Positions 63,420 to 64,000 of a stretch of DNA of 64,000 nucleotides are shown here, piece by piece. Below the pieces are notes generated by a model that did no database searches, was not told where the DNA came from, and saw only the letters and a list, made by a program, of their open reading frames with translations. A program made the position numbers and the translations under genes. This DNA comes from Ferruginibacter yonginensis. GTDB lineage: Bacteria > Bacteroidota > Bacteroidia > Chitinophagales > Chitinophagaceae. The stretch is taken from NCBI RefSeq assembly GCF_042651465.1, contig NZ_JBHSCZ010000001.1:1178001-1242000 (forward strand). Direction: 5' to 3'. Numbering within the stretch: the first letter of the stretch is position 1; each line of letters begins with the position of its first letter.

Positions 63420-64000
63420 TTAAAACAAATTTTTCTTTTTCTTTTTTTTAGGTTCATAAATATTTACAGCTTGTTCCACTAGTGCTAAAAATGCTGTTTG
63501 TAAATAATTTTGATGATCAATAGCAGCTTGTGTTATTGCTTTCACTTGTTGCCAACTAATATGTTTTACAAAGGGTGATAATTTTAGCTTTAAACCAAAT
63601 AATGCAATGGCGGCAGCCAACTGGGCATCTTTAAAATACTCGTTTTGGGTTTTACTAGTAATACTGTAATTAACCATTTTGTATTGTTGTGTAGCATCCT
63701 TTACATCATGATACTTTAATTGCAAAGTGGCCATGTTAAGAAGGGAATCGTTACTATTGGGGATAATTTCAAATATGGCAAAAGTGCTGCTACCACTGCC
63801 AATTTCGCCACCATCTACATCACTTGTGGCATCTTGTATGGCTTCCCTTTTATTATCGAACCCTATAAGTTTATATTGCTGAACAGCATCAGCATTAAAT
63901 TCAATATTGATAAAAGCATCATCTGCTACTGCATACATGGTTTCAGTAATTTCATGCACCAATACTTTTTCAGCTTCTTGCAAATTATCTAAATAAGCAT
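63420..64000 (-). CDS. von Willebrand factor A/DUF3520 protein, C-terminal part (5' end beyond window)
   Basis: The minus-strand frame enters from the right edge (AYLDNLQEAEKVLVHEI) and ends at 63420, so only the last 192 or so codons are visible. They match the DUF3520 C-terminal domain that follows a vWA domain in YfbK-type proteins: TMYAVADDAFINIEFN, YKLIGFDNKREAI, DVDGGEIGSGSSTFAIFEI. The very C-terminus is a Lys-rich tail. The vWA domain itself lies outside. The internal TTG at 63983 is not the start. Confidence 0.85.
   Translation of the reverse strand, partial: AYLDNLQEAEKVLVHEITETMYAVADDAFINIEFNADAVQQYKLIGFDNKREAIQDATSDVDGGEIGSGSSTFAIFEIIPNSNDSLLNMATLQLKYHDVKDATQQYKMVNYSITSKTQNEYFKDAQLAAAIALFGLKLKLSPFVKHISWQQVKAITQAAIDHQNYLQTAFLALVEQAVNIYEPKKKKKKNLF

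Overview
The window is about 64 kb of a low-GC (roughly 35-40% by eye) Bacteroidetes chromosome, most likely a chitinophagaceae-type member. The evidence is: SprA, a PorP/SprF protein, a giant PKD-repeat adhesin with a C-terminal gliding/type IX sorting domain and other type IX secretion (T9SS) C-terminal sorting domains; futalosine-route menaquinone genes (mqnB, mqnD); promoters that fit the Bacteroidetes TTTG / TAnnTTTG pattern; and starts without Shine-Dalgarno sequences. Almost everything is chromosomal housekeeping packed on both strands. There is no phage, plasmid or CRISPR array.

Layout. 1-11.3 kb: sprA (truncated by the left edge), ruvA, fabH, a T9SS subtilisin-like protease, an RsmB/F-like methyltransferase, a GNAT protein and the 2-oxoacid dehydrogenase E2 (odhB). 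11.4-19.3 kb: a START-domain protein, an LptF/G permease, a Tat/lipoprotein superoxide dismutase, an M20 dipeptidase, and a ligase-associated exonuclease plus ATP-dependent DNA ligase. 19.3-21.1 kb: an unusual repeat island (below). 21.2-30.1 kb: lactonase, an operon of gatC, an ABC ATPase and cobalamin adenosyltransferase, trpS, a deoxynucleoside kinase, and a two-component cluster (7-TM protein, histidine kinase, three NarL-type response regulators). 30.1-37.5 kb: class IV aminotransferase, photolyase, mqnB-mqnD, two QueD/6-PTPS paralogues with folE, fabD, mdh. 37.7-48.3 kb: thioredoxin-like protein, efp-accB-accC, a methyltransferase, a fused E1 dehydrogenase, an SDR, a LolD-like ATPase, DUF2795, VOC and fabI. 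48.5-64 kb: recN, a META lipoprotein, grpE-dnaJ, a tiny T9SS sorting-domain protein, peroxiredoxin, porP/sprF with the PKD adhesin, an M32 carboxypeptidase, a NIF3-family protein, a coiled-coil zinc-ribbon protein, and the C-terminus of a vWA/DUF3520 protein.

The stand-out region is 19,276-21,053. Reading the minus strand it holds: seven 93-bp tandem pseudo-tRNA units; one intact tRNA-Met(CAU); then three 369-bp modules. Each module is a terminator-like hairpin, an 82-aa GIY-YIG nuclease gene and a 3' tRNA fragment. In every defective tRNA copy, on both sides, the 3' anticodon stem and variable loop are replaced by a GC-rich 14-bp palindrome (perfect, or with one or two substitutions in four copies). 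The arrangement looks like a very small tRNA-anchored element that repeatedly inserts or expands using its own GIY-YIG nuclease. An assembly gap of 96 N lies inside the third module and is probably about 89 bp too short.

Other items worth a look: two kinds of intergenic hairpin repeat (three copies of one kind), a 7-TM gene with no usual start codon, an elongation factor P with Arg at the loop tip, an SDR lacking the catalytic Tyr, and a ligase/exonuclease pair without its usual helicase and phosphoesterase partners.
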